From the NCBI GenBank assembly GCA_946543495.1, contig CAMNLS010000089.1, positions 1 to 6,008 of the forward strand: a stretch of 6,008 nt of DNA. Direction: 5' to 3'. The position numbers were made by a program, and so were the translations under genes. Below the pieces are notes generated by a model. It was not told where the DNA came from. It saw only the letters and a list, made by a program, of their open reading frames with translations, and ran no database searches. Shown here piece by piece: positions 1 to 6,008 of this stretch. Within the stretch, counting starts at the first letter, position 1; each line of letters starts with the position of its first letter. This DNA is from an uncultured Selenomonadales bacterium. GTDB lineage: Bacteria; Bacillota; Negativicutes; Selenomonadales; Selenomonadaceae.

Positions 1-2
1 AT

Positions 3-1679
3 TTCGAGCTGGGACTCAATAACATGTTGCCCTATATGCCAAAGATGGTAAACGCGTTCGCCAATAGCCCAATACGCTTAGAACAAATCATGGCGACGAC
101 TAAGATGATTGCGCGCATGAAGTCTTTGCCCGAAATGAAATCTCTTTTGGAACGCGTGGACGACAAAGAGTTTTATTCAACGGTAAAGTTCCGCGCAGAC
201 CAACTGTTGAACGCTTACTTCTTTCCGGAAGTGGCAATGTACTTTAAGAACCCCGCGAGTATATTGGACAGCTTCTTTGTTCGTGATGACTGCTTCCGCG
301 TGCGTATCGACGACGTGCAACACACTATATCAGGCTATCTTGCCTACGCCGCGTATCTTAAGGGCGAGAGCATTGAGATAAATTCTTTCAGCTTTGATGA
401 GACTGCTAAAGACGTTCAGCCCGTCGAAGACGTTCAGCCCGTCGAAGACGTTCAGCCCGTCGAAGACATTAAGCAACCCGCTGAAGTCGTTCAGCCCGTC
501 GAAGACATTAAGCAACCCGCTGAAGACGTTCAGCAACCTGCTAAAGGGATAGATAGACGAGTAATTCAAATGGGCTCCGTGCGCATAACAATCGAGGCAG
601 AACAGACTAAGCCCGAACGCTCGCAAGCCGTCGCAACAGATAATCCGCTTTTGCAAGTCGGCATCATGAAGAAGGGCAATAAAAACTTTTGGGAGCTGTC
701 CAATCCGCGTTACCCAATGTTCTGCATGGCTAAGCATTTCAATATCGAATTGCTACTCTTTGAGCCGGAAGACATTGACTTTAAAAATAATACGGTCAAG
801 GCTCTCACGCTCGAAAACAATTCCAAAGTTCATAAAGTCGCGCCGCTGCCCCGAATCATTGACAACGACATAAATTATTTACGTGGCGATACTGCTTACA
901 TTATGGAGCAACTTAAAAAGTACAGTTACCTACTTCGTCCCGTGAGTGGCATTAAAAAGCAAGCCTTCTATGATAAGCTGTCAAAGGACGAATTCTTCAA
1001 AGACTTTTTAATTGAAACACACACCGTCAGCGAATTCAGTCAACTCTTGTCGTTGCTTGATAAGTATAATGATGACGTTCTCTTGAAGTCGACGAACAGC
1101 ACTGGCTTGGCAAGAATAAATTTCGATAACGGAAAGTATGTTGCAACCTTCGGTAACGAGACAATTATTCTAAAAAGCGTTAACAGCCTGTTAAAGTTTT
1201 ACGAAGAGAACTTCAGCCAGAAGAACTATTTCGTGCAACCCTATTACATTTCGCGGACTCGGCAAGGCAATCCCTTCACAATAAGACTTCATACACGGCG
1301 CGGCGCAGAGGGCAAGATTAAAGTTTTCCCTTACCCGCAAATCGGCAATCAAAAAGACATAATTCCCGTAGCAAGTTACACCATGGACTTTGAAGAATTC
1401 CTCAAGGCGGAGTTCGGCAAGGCGTGGAAGACGCTTTACGATAAGTTACTTGATTTGGGATACAGCTTCCCCGACTATTATCAATCGTTCCTTTCGGATG
1501 CTGTCTTTGACTTGGGACTTGACGTTTGCATTCAAAAGCACGGCGCAGATTATGACTTAAAAATCCTTGAAACTTACATGCAACCCGGCTTTGCTAATAT
1601 TCGTAATGAAGTCGCCGTCACGAACCTTGAATACTATCAATACATTGACGCCAAACTAAAAGACGGTTCGATTAAGTAA
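3..1679 (+). CDS. YheC/YheD-like ATP-grasp protein with unrecognised N-terminal region and repeat linker (5' end probably outside the window)
   Basis: Residues are counted from the ATG at 24. Residues 1-125 are a mostly helical-looking region I do not recognise; its most distinctive stretch is FRVRIDDVQH (91-100). Residues 130-174 are a tandem-repeat linker. From about 208 the protein resembles the YheC/YheD ATP-grasp family: VGIMKK (212-217), PLPRIIDND (274-282, like the family's PLPDxxYDR), a nucleotide-binding lysine in LLKSTNSTGLARI (K355), FVQPYY (403-408), PFTIRLH (417-423), LGLD (497-500) and ILETYMQPGF (514-523). ATP-grasp enzymes join a carboxylate to an amine or similar nucleophile via an acyl phosphate; the substrate here is unknown. 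YheC/YheD proteins are known as spore-coat-associated in Bacillus, a role not evident here. In the usual ExNxxPG motif the Asn is replaced by Tyr518. No convincing ribosome binding site precedes ATG 24, and the frame stays open to the edge (F-E-L-G-L-N-N before the Met), so ATG 24 may be internal. Confidence is high for a real gene, good for the fold and low for function. Confidence 0.8.
   Translation, partial: FELGLNNMLPYMPKMVNAFANSPIRLEQIMATTKMIARMKSLPEMKSLLERVDDKEFYSTVKFRADQLLNAYFFPEVAMYFKNPASILDSFFVRDDCFRVRIDDVQHTISGYLAYAAYLKGESIEINSFSFDETAKDVQPVEDVQPVEDVQPVEDIKQPAEVVQPVEDIKQPAEDVQQPAKGIDRRVIQMGSVRITIEAEQTKPERSQAVATDNPLLQVGIMKKGNKNFWELSNPRYPMFCMAKHFNIELLLFEPEDIDFKNNTVKALTLENNSKVHKVAPLPRIIDNDINYLRGDTAYIMEQLKKYSYLLRPVSGIKKQAFYDKLSKDEFFKDFLIETHTVSEFSQLLSLLDKYNDDVLLKSTNSTGLARINFDNGKYVATFGNETIILKSVNSLLKFYEENFSQKNYFVQPYYISRTRQGNPFTIRLHTRRGAEGKIKVFPYPQIGNQKDIIPVASYTMDFEEFLKAEFGKAWKTLYDKLLDLGYSFPDYYQSFLSDAVFDLGLDVCIQKHGADYDLKILETYMQPGFANIRNEVAVTNLEYYQYIDAKLKDGSIK
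411..545 (+). repeat. In-frame tandem repeat array of 18- and 21-bp units encoding a D/E-Q-P-rich linker
   Basis: Seven consecutive units lie in the order 18, 18, 18, 21, 18, 21, 21 bp. The first three (411-428, 429-446, 447-464) are identical copies of gacgttcagcccgtcgaa and encode DVQPVE. The 21-bp units at 465-485 and 504-524 are identical and encode DIKQPAE. The unit at 486-503 encodes VVQPVE and the last, at 525-545, encodes DVQQPAK. All units are multiples of three, so copy-number change would alter linker length without breaking the frame. The array sits between the N-terminal region and the ATP-grasp domain and is probably a flexible, extended linker. Confidence 0.95.
447..524 (+). 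repeat. Nested 39-bp direct duplication within the linker array
   Basis: The 18+21 bp pair at 447-485 is repeated immediately at 486-524 with one difference in 39 positions (second base a in the first copy, t in the second, changing D to V at the first codon). This is a higher-order duplication laid over the simple repeat, and the near-identity suggests recent unequal recombination or replication slippage. Confidence 0.93.
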
Positions 1680-1689
1680 GGCTTTACGC

Positions 1690-1730
1690 AAAAAAAATTA
1701 TCCCCCGTAGCGTGGGGGATTTTTTTGTTT
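1690..1730. terminator. Bidirectional intrinsic terminator between convergent genes
   Basis: The hairpin has a 7-bp stem, ATCCCCC (1700-1706) pairing with GGGGGAT (1714-1720), around a 7-nt loop. On the plus strand it is followed by a T run (1720-1726, then g and three more T). On the opposite side an 8-nt A run (1690-1697) becomes a U run in the minus-strand transcript, two bases after the stem. It lies 20 bp past the ATP-grasp stop codon and 18 bp past the bamA stop codon, so it can end both transcripts. Confidence 0.92.
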
Positions 1731-1738
1731 GATGTTCG

Positions 1739-3721
1739 TTAAAAAGAGGTGCCAACCGAGAAATGGAAACGACCGCCTTGCGAGCCGCGTCCGTAATCCA
1801 GGCGCAATGGTCCCATCGGAGTATTCAACGCAACGCCGAATCCAACACTGCCTTTTAAGTTCTTAGGTCTGAAGCCGGTATCCCATACGCCGCCAAAGTC
1901 CGTGAAGAGTGCGCCTTGAATTTTTTTATAAAGCGGGAAGCGATATTCAATCGAACCCAGAATCATTCTATCGCCGCGAAATTGGTCATCACGATAGCCG
2001 CGCAAAGTGCCTTGTCCACCTATCCTGAATTGGTTAAACTCAGTCATATCGCCATGCCCGAAACCATACATTCCACGGAATGCCCAAACTTGATTGTGGT
2101 CGCCCGCAACTCGATAGTGCTGATGTTCAATCGATAACTTCTGATAGTCGAAGTCGCCGCCCCAAAGACCGCCTGCCTCTAAAGAGAGATTAACTTTGTT
2201 GCCCGTCGTCGGGGAATAGATATTGTCGCGGGTGTCGGTGACGTGTTCCAAGATGACACTGCGCGTCAAGCCGAAATTTTTACGACGCCAATCAGCGTAG
2301 TCGCTTCCGTCTCTGCGTCCCACGTTACCGCTTGAAACGTGACGAACGTATTTATCTTTGCGGCTACGGAACGTCAAGAAGTTTGTTGAATACTCGCTGA
2401 CGGGACGGCTCAACGTGAATTCGCCGCCCGAATATTTGCGCATGTATTCTTCTTTGAAGTGTCCGCGCGTGTCGTAGTCGTTATAAGCGTAGGTGCGATT
2501 ATAAAGCTGAATGCGCCACGCGGTCTCATGACGGTCAATCCACGGGTGACGGAAGGTGAAGTTATAGCCGTGAGCGTCTGTCTCGTCGCCGCTTTTCTCA
2601 TACATAATTGCAATCGAATCGCCGCGCCCGCGGAAGTTCGTATCGCTTACGCTGACCATACCGATGATACCATCTGAAGTTGAGTAGCCTGCGCCGATGC
2701 CGAATGTACCCGTGCGTTTTTCTTTGACGTTGACTTCCATGATAATCGCATTAGGTTCGACGCCGGGATTCATCTTGATATTAACGTCCTCGAAGAAGCC
2801 AAGATTATAAACGCGTTGCATGCTACGCCGCGCCAGCTTAGCATTAAACGGAGTGCCGACCTCTTGACGCATCTCGCGAAGGATAACTTTATCTTTAGTC
2901 TTCTTGTTGCCTTTAACGGCGTAGCCTTCCAAAATGCCCTCGTTCATCTTGAGAGTTAAGACTCCGTCGTTGTCGATGTTCATATCGGTTACCTTCATGA
3001 GGATAAAGCCTTCGTTGCGATAATCCTCTTGAATCGCCGCAATGTTATCGTGCAGGGTGTTACTGTTGAGAATCTCGCCCCGCTTGATTGTCATGATGTT
3101 ATCAAGCTCTTCTTTGGTATAAAGCGTGTTGCCCACGTAAACAACGTCTTTAAGGATAGGATTTTCCAGCACGTGGAAGGTAATAACGATGCCTTCGGGT
3201 ATTTCCTCGAACGTTTGATAAGCCTCGTAGAAATAGCCCGTGTTAATTAATGCTTTCCTGTCTCGAAGAGCCGCCGCGCCGCTGAACGTATCGCCGACAT
3301 GTTCAAGCACAGCAACTTTTACTGTGGGGAGCGTCGCTTCACTTGCGCCGTCGAACTCAATATCGACAATCGTCTTGCCCTCGAATTGTTTATAGTATTC
3401 CAAAATTTGCGTCTCGACTTGTGAACGATAAGGTTCGATTGGTTGCGTATCCTCTGCGGGCTGTTTCGTTGGCTGTGAAGTCTCTGTGGGCTGTTCGGTC
3501 GGCTGTGAAGCCTGCGCGGGCTGTTCGGTTGGCTGTGAAGTCTCTGTGGGCTGTTGTTTAAGTACGGATTGTTCAGGGTCAACTACTTCGACTTCGGTGG
3601 TATTGTCGGCAGGTTTAAATGGTTCGCTGACTTCGGGAGCTGCCTCGCCCGTTGCGGACAAAAGCATTAATGCTGCCAACAACGCGGCTCGTTTCCTTCG
3701 TAAAAACTTTTTGGCTTTCAA
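1739..3721 (-). CDS. bamA: Outer membrane protein assembly factor BamA (Omp85 family), three POTRA domains
   Basis: BamA is the central outer-membrane insertase that folds and inserts beta-barrel proteins. The 660-residue product starts with a signal peptide: basic n-region KAKKFLRRKR, hydrophobic core to about residue 22, likely cleavage near 27-28. A disordered Pro/Gln/Thr/Glu segment follows (about 29-100; repeats 57-96). Three POTRA domains can be read at about 116-187 (containing NTGYF), 189-263 and 264-338 (containing YNLGFFEDV). The 16-strand barrel region is about 339-660, with the Omp85 loop-6 motif as LRGY (573-576) within GGQGTLRGY, and a C-terminal beta-signal ending in Phe660. 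The E. coli protein is longer, with five POTRAs. The start is TTG at 3721: AGGAGG lies 10 nt upstream, the signal peptide follows directly, and no in-frame ATG or GTG lies between that ribosome binding site and the TTG. It follows tamB by 17 nt on the same strand and appears to be the last gene of its operon. TamA is an alternative Omp85 identity, but barrel, context and three-POTRA layout here favour BamA. Confidence 0.95.
   Translation of the reverse strand: MKAKKFLRRKRAALLAALMLLSATGEAAPEVSEPFKPADNTTEVEVVDPEQSVLKQQPTETSQPTEQPAQASQPTEQPTETSQPTKQPAEDTQPIEPYRSQVETQILEYYKQFEGKTIVDIEFDGASEATLPTVKVAVLEHVGDTFSGAAALRDRKALINTGYFYEAYQTFEEIPEGIVITFHVLENPILKDVVYVGNTLYTKEELDNIMTIKRGEILNSNTLHDNIAAIQEDYRNEGFILMKVTDMNIDNDGVLTLKMNEGILEGYAVKGNKKTKDKVILREMRQEVGTPFNAKLARRSMQRVYNLGFFEDVNIKMNPGVEPNAIIMEVNVKEKRTGTFGIGAGYSTSDGIIGMVSVSDTNFRGRGDSIAIMYEKSGDETDAHGYNFTFRHPWIDRHETAWRIQLYNRTYAYNDYDTRGHFKEEYMRKYSGGEFTLSRPVSEYSTNFLTFRSRKDKYVRHVSSGNVGRRDGSDYADWRRKNFGLTRSVILEHVTDTRDNIYSPTTGNKVNLSLEAGGLWGGDFDYQKLSIEHQHYRVAGDHNQVWAFRGMYGFGHGDMTEFNQFRIGGQGTLRGYRDDQFRGDRMILGSIEYRFPLYKKIQGALFTDFGGVWDTGFRPKNLKGSVGFGVALNTPMGPLRLDYGRGSQGGRFHFSVGTSF
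3434..3553 (-). repeat. Four 30-bp in-frame repeats encoding the QPTE-type linker of BamA
   Basis: Residues 57-96 of BamA fall into four 10-residue units: QPTETSQPTE, QPAQASQPTE, QPTETSQPTK and QPAEDTQPIE. Units 1 and 3 are nearly identical in DNA, and unit 2 is close, so the array may also be read as a degenerate 60-bp duplication. Unit 4 is the most diverged. The array lies between the signal peptide and the first POTRA domain, where it would be an extended periplasmic tail rather than a folded domain. Confidence 0.92.
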
Positions 3722-3731
3722 AAACGAATCG

Positions 3732-3737
3732 CCTCCT
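3732..3737 (-). promoter_or_regulatory. Strong ribosome binding site of bamA, just after the tamB stop
   Basis: The minus strand reads AGGAGG here, a perfect Shine-Dalgarno core, 10 nt before the TTG start of bamA. It begins one base past the last base of the tamB stop codon (3739-3741). It decides the bamA start in the absence of ATG, and its position lets ribosomes finishing tamB reinitiate on bamA. Confidence 0.88.
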
Positions 3738-3738
3738 A

Positions 3739-6008
3739 TTAAAATTTATAACGGGCTTCAATGCTGAAGATATAATCCTTACCCTCGCGCTCAATCATCA
3801 AGCCTAGGTTGTCGTTGAAGTCGTATTGAATACCGTATCGATTAACCTTGTGACTGCCGAAGCCGCGAGTATAACGAATCATAAATTTATCGGTAACGTA
3901 TTTGCCGATTTTAACGTTGTAGTCTTTGTTATCGTTACTGCCCTGCTCGGCGGGATTGTGCCGCTCGAACATGGAGCCAGAACCCCTCGACACTGATAGC
4001 TGGTCAATGCCTAGCGTCCGTTTCAAAGCCTCTTCAATATCGCCGAGAATCGTTATCTGCAAGCCGATAGCTAATGCATCTGCCGTCGTTAAGTTATTCT
4101 CGCCGCCCTTTGAATAAGCCTCGCGCAGAGTGAGCAACTTGATAATTTCCTCTTGAGTCATCTCCGGACTTGCTGTCAGTCTTGGTTGCATATCCTTGTT
4201 CGGCAGACCGTCCACACTCAAGAAAATTTTTGTGTCAGCAATTTTTGTATCGGCAAATAAATGAACCGTCGGTAAGAACGATTCAACTTGATTGAATTGA
4301 AGTTCGCCTTCACGAATATTAAACACTGATTCCAAATAAGTCAAGGTACCGCCGCGCTTAACAGTGATTGTTCCTGAAGTTTTTGGATGAGTCGTTGTGC
4401 CTTGGAAGTTGGCATTGCCGATAAGGTGAGTGTTTACCTTCAACCCGTAAAGGCTCGGCACATACAAATGAACTTTTTCGCCGAGATTCAAAGCCACGTC
4501 CAGAATAACATCGGGCAAGGGCGAATCATCATCGGGGATATCTGGAATGCCCACGCGACACTTATCAAGATTAATAACGCCCGTGACCTTCGGCAACATC
4601 TGACGGAAGCGAGTACCTTCGCTTAAATTAAATTTCGCGTTGAAGATTCCGTCATAAAGGTCGCTGTCGAGGTTGAGATTGTCCGCCACGAGGTCGAAAT
4701 TATAATTCGTGAACGTCAAGCCGGGGAAGCTGAATCCGCCCGTCAACGTCAAGGCACCGCCGCCAATGTTGCTTGTGAAAGTTTCTATGTCGAATCGCTC
4801 GCCCTTAAACGCCGTCGAAATGTTTATGTGCTCAATCAAGGTCTTCATGCCCTTAATCTTTACAGAGCCTTCATTCAAAGAAATTTTCCCGTTGATTTGA
4901 GGATGCGCCGCTGTTCCTGTGATTTTAACCGCGCCTTGCAACTCACCAACGCCCCACGCAACTTGCTTGCTCATGACTGGCAATAAACTCAAGTCCGCGC
5001 CGTCGAGTGATACGGTTAAGTTCAGTTGCTCATCGTCGGGAAGATTTTCCTTAGTCTTGGCAAGCAGGGCTTTAAGCGGAATGAAACCCGTTGCCCGTGC
5101 GCCGTAAGTCTTTCCGGCAAGTTCGCGCTTAACGCTGAGCTCTTCGACGTTGACGAGGCTGCCTTTTAACGAGAATTGTCCTTGCAAAAGGTCGAAGGTC
5201 GAACCCTTAATGCCGCCCGTCGCCGTCAAGCGCATTTCGCCCAAAGGATTATCAACTGTGCCGCCGAGTTTCGCAATTATATTCGACGTGCCAACCATTT
5301 CAACATCATAGCCCGCCGCCGCGCTGAACATTCCTAACGGCAGTTCCTTAGTCGTCAATGTCAAGTCAAGTGGTCCGTTGAGATTCGCCGAGCCGAGCAA
5401 TTTAAATTCGCCCTTGTCGCCCTGTTTGCCTTCAAGCTGGTTAACATAAATGACGTTATTGACGAAGCGAAGGTCAACATTTATATCGTGAATGTCGTAG
5501 CCCGCAAGCGTCCCGCGTGAAATGTCGCCCGTCAACGAGCCTTGCGGTTTTCTAAGGGTGCCACTGATTAAAATCTTGCTGTTCAATGCGCCGTCAATTA
5601 TATTGTTCTCTTGATTGAATATAGTAAACAAGTTGGCGATACTGGAGTTAATAACGTCCGCCTCGCCGCTCATCATCTCGCTATCTAAGTTCATGCTGAC
5701 TTGCACCTGACAAATTGCCTCACCGTCGTTGAAGCGGAAGTCCTCAAGATAAACATTCGAGCCATTCGAGGAAAGGTGCCCGTAAACGTTCGTGAGTGAT
5801 ACGCCGTTCAAAAAGATTTCGTCCGCTTTGAGTTCGCCGTCAAAGATCGGAGTATCGGGCGTGCCCTTGATGACTCCTTCAAACGTTGTGTGACCTTCGG
5901 CGATGTATTGTTCCGGAAGTTTGCTCCTAAAGCGTTCCAAAGGAATATCTTTGCCTTGAACGACAAAATCCATAACTTGCGTCGTCTTATTAATCGTGCC
6001 GTTCAAAA
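3739..6008 (-). CDS. tamB: Translocation and assembly module protein TamB (DUF490 family), C-terminal part only
   Basis: TamB is an AsmA-like periplasmic protein anchored in the inner membrane, with a long hydrophobic beta-groove reaching the outer membrane; the family is linked to outer-membrane protein assembly and inter-membrane phospholipid transport. The visible 755 residues are the C-terminal part, and the frame runs off the right edge. Full proteins usually exceed 1,000 residues, so the N-terminal anchor is outside. The body (about 1-580) is made of short beta-strand repeats with recurrent turn motifs such as GTLRKPQGSL (149-158), GTVDNPLGEM (249-258), GTAAHPQINGKI (364-375) and GTTTHPKTSGTI (536-547). 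The conserved DUF490 end includes SPEMTQEEIIKLLT (613-626), VKIGKYVTDKFMIRYTRG (698-715) and a final stretch of amphipathic strands ending RYKF. The TTG near 6006 is only the first codon in the window, not a start I would defend. It lies directly upstream of bamA in an apparent operon, which supports the identity; no tamA is visible. Confidence 0.93.
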   Translation of the reverse strand, partial: LNGTINKTTQVMDFVVQGKDIPLERFRSKLPEQYIAEGHTTFEGVIKGTPDTPIFDGELKADEIFLNGVSLTNVYGHLSSNGSNVYLEDFRFNDGEAICQVQVSMNLDSEMMSGEADVINSSIANLFTIFNQENNIIDGALNSKILISGTLRKPQGSLTGDISRGTLAGYDIHDINVDLRFVNNVIYVNQLEGKQGDKGEFKLLGSANLNGPLDLTLTTKELPLGMFSAAAGYDVEMVGTSNIIAKLGGTVDNPLGEMRLTATGGIKGSTFDLLQGQFSLKGSLVNVEELSVKRELAGKTYGARATGFIPLKALLAKTKENLPDDEQLNLTVSLDGADLSLLPVMSKQVAWGVGELQGAVKITGTAAHPQINGKISLNEGSVKIKGMKTLIEHINISTAFKGERFDIETFTSNIGGGALTLTGGFSFPGLTFTNYNFDLVADNLNLDSDLYDGIFNAKFNLSEGTRFRQMLPKVTGVINLDKCRVGIPDIPDDDSPLPDVILDVALNLGEKVHLYVPSLYGLKVNTHLIGNANFQGTTTHPKTSGTITVKRGGTLTYLESVFNIREGELQFNQVESFLPTVHLFADTKIADTKIFLSVDGLPNKDMQPRLTASPEMTQEEIIKLLTLREAYSKGGENNLTTADALAIGLQITILGDIEEALKRTLGIDQLSVSRGSGSMFERHNPAEQGSNDNKDYNVKIGKYVTDKFMIRYTRGFGSHKVNRYGIQYDFNDNLGLMIEREGKDYIFSIEARYKF
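4226..4255 (-). repeat. 15-bp in-frame tandem duplication in tamB (ADTKI-ADTKI)
   Basis: Two adjacent 15-bp copies (4226-4240 and 4241-4255) match at 13 of 15 positions and encode ADTKI twice at visible residues 585-594 of TamB. Both DNA differences are third-position changes that keep the amino acids. The duplication lies in the conserved C-terminal domain just before a strand-rich stretch (FLSVDG). Confidence 0.85.

Noticed and set aside
1..23. Ribosome binding site for a start at ATG 24
   Set aside because: The only purine-rich stretch (gagctggga) is a poor match to AGGAGG, and the frame continues through it, so the start is left undecided.
420..450. Short palindrome CGTCGAAGACG at the repeat junctions, as a possible operator or hairpin
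   Set aside because: The stem is only 4 bp with a 3-nt loop and follows from the codons of the repeat; it lies deep inside a coding region.
411..545. Repeat array considered as a CRISPR array or DNA-binding iterons
   Set aside because: Units are contiguous with no unique spacers, stay in frame with a long coding sequence, and encode a typical low-complexity linker.
330..737. Minus-strand open frame with FDGLNV-type repeats
   Set aside because: It is the antisense image of the linker repeats in the ATP-grasp gene; multiples-of-three repeats keep all frames open. There is no domain or ribosome binding site to support it.
3319..3582. Open frames over the BamA linker repeats on both strands (for example Arg/Ser/Pro-rich 87 aa, minus strand)
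   Set aside because: They are alternative-frame readings of the 30-bp repeat region inside a well-supported bamA gene.
3722..3738. Possible separate promoter for bamA in the tamB-bamA gap
   Set aside because: The gap is 17 nt and filled by the ribosome binding site and spacer. A promoter inside the end of tamB cannot be excluded, but I see no convincing -35/-10 pair.

Overview
The window looks like envelope-gene territory of a diderm (outer-membrane-bearing) bacterium, most likely a diderm Firmicute of the Negativicutes type. This is inferred from three things together: a tamB-bamA gene pair read in the same direction, a BamA with a reduced set of three POTRA domains, and a neighbouring ATP-grasp protein of the YheC/YheD type, a family typical of Firmicutes. 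No rRNA or other phylogenetic marker is present, so this placement is an inference.

Layout. From the left edge, a plus-strand gene (to 1679) encodes a protein with an unrecognised, probably helical N-terminal region, a tandem-repeat Pro/Glu/Gln linker (DNA 411-545) and a C-terminal YheC/YheD-like ATP-grasp domain. Its frame is open to the left edge, so the true start may lie outside. A 59-bp convergent intergenic gap (1680-1738) holds one GC-rich hairpin flanked by an A tract and a T tract, which can serve as terminator for both strands. On the minus strand, bamA (3721 to 1739) follows tamB (right edge to 3739). TamB is only the C-terminal part; its N-terminus lies beyond the right edge.

How the genes work together. 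BamA is the beta-barrel insertase of the outer membrane, and TamB is the long beta-groove periplasmic protein that bridges the inner and outer membranes and is linked to phospholipid transport and outer-membrane homeostasis. A perfect AGGAGG lies just after the tamB stop codon, and bamA begins 17 nt downstream with a TTG codon, so the two are almost certainly one operon and may be translationally coupled. The operon appears to end at bamA, because the terminator and a convergent gene follow it.

The least explained features are the repeat-bearing linkers. The ATP-grasp protein and BamA, converging from opposite strands, both carry in-frame Pro/Gln/Glu tandem repeats and share the hexapeptide KQPAED, written with mostly different synonymous codons. 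The ATP-grasp domain also appears to have lost the usual Asn of its metal-binding ExN motif. I see no CRISPR array, tRNA, rRNA, insertion sequence or defence system here.
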